A stretch of DNA of 22,336 bases, from positions 1 to 22,336 of the forward strand of contig JAMPFK010000035.1 of the NCBI GenBank assembly GCA_023664485.1, read 5' to 3'. Position 1 is the first letter of the stretch. Every line of letters starts with the position of its first letter. Of the stretch, positions 22,277 through 22,336 are shown piece by piece. A program made the position numbers and the translations under genes. Source of the stretch: Bacteroides fragilis (GTDB lineage Bacteria > Bacillota > Clostridia > Lachnospirales > Lachnospiraceae). The notes beneath the pieces are model-generated. The model worked only from the letters and a program-made list of their open reading frames with translations. It was not told where the DNA came from and searched no databases.

Positions 22277-22336
22277 ATGAAACCAGAATGGAAAGATTTT
22301 GTAGGCGGCAAATGGGAGAATGAAGTAAATGTGCGC
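22277..22336 (+). CDS. pflB: Formate acetyltransferase (pyruvate formate-lyase), N-terminal fragment
   Basis: Only 20 codons are present before the window ends, reading MKPEWKDFVGGKWENEVNVR. This opening (short polar start, W-K-x-F-x-x-G-x-W, then an E-V-x-V-R type ending) is that of pyruvate formate-lyase, the glycyl radical enzyme splitting pyruvate into acetyl-CoA and formate. AGGAGG at 22261-22266 with 10-nt spacing and a strong promoter support the start. No catalytic motif is visible because those lie far downstream, so the call rests on the N-terminus only. Confidence 0.75.
   Translation, partial: MKPEWKDFVGGKWENEVNVR

Noticed and set aside
1..22336. CRISPR array, tRNA, rRNA or prophage genes
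   Set aside because: No regularly spaced direct repeats, no cloverleaf or rRNA signature, and no phage or transposase protein was recognised on either strand.

Overview
The window looks like chromosome from an anaerobic, probably spore-forming Firmicute of the class Clostridia, most likely Lachnospiraceae-like. The reasons are the clostridial F-type ATP synthase operon (atpZ, atpI, atpB, atpE, atpF, atpH, atpA, atpG, atpD), an IscR/IscS/IscU cluster, a CwlD-type amidase, a MecA adaptor, a DUF1858 mini-protein, an energy-coupling-factor transporter and the start of a pyruvate formate-lyase gene. Protein names come from recognising motifs and domain order by eye; no database search was run.

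Layout. Bases 1-5705 (minus strand) hold the ATP synthase operon, read leftward from a clear promoter at 5677-5705 and leaving the window inside atpD. Its c subunit carries the full set of residues associated with Na+ coupling. Three of its intergenic gaps contain diverged copies of one two-hairpin element. At 5842-6342 a DUF402 gene lies on the plus strand and ends 3 nt from a convergent gene. Bases 6346-12841 (minus) form a dense housekeeping run: coiled-coil/SleB hydrolase, rpiB, threonylcarbamoyl-AMP synthase, CwlD-like amidase, iscU, iscS, an iscR-like regulator and, next to the ECF operon, tcdA. Bases 12857-15989 (minus) encode an ECF importer of the UPF0397 type: S component, fused double ATPase and EcfT, coupled to tcdA. 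Bases 16087-17787 (minus) encode a membrane-anchored GH18/SH3 protein. After about 690 nt without a convincing gene, mecA (plus) is followed by tandem terminators, a small DUF1858 gene (minus), and an orphan FkbH-like HAD protein (minus) bracketed by two 101-bp MITE-like repeats. The right end is a hairpin-rich spacer, a promoter, and the first 20 codons of a pflB-like gene (plus).

How the genes fit together. ATP synthase, pflB and the Fe-S cluster genes are core anaerobic energy metabolism. The SleB-domain protein, amidase and GH18 protein all act on the cell wall or spore cortex. tsaC/sua5 and tcdA act at the start and end of the (c)t6A tRNA modification pathway. The least explained material is non-coding: the repeated two-stem RNA element in the atp operon, the MITE pair around the FkbH-like gene, and the hairpin array before pflB.
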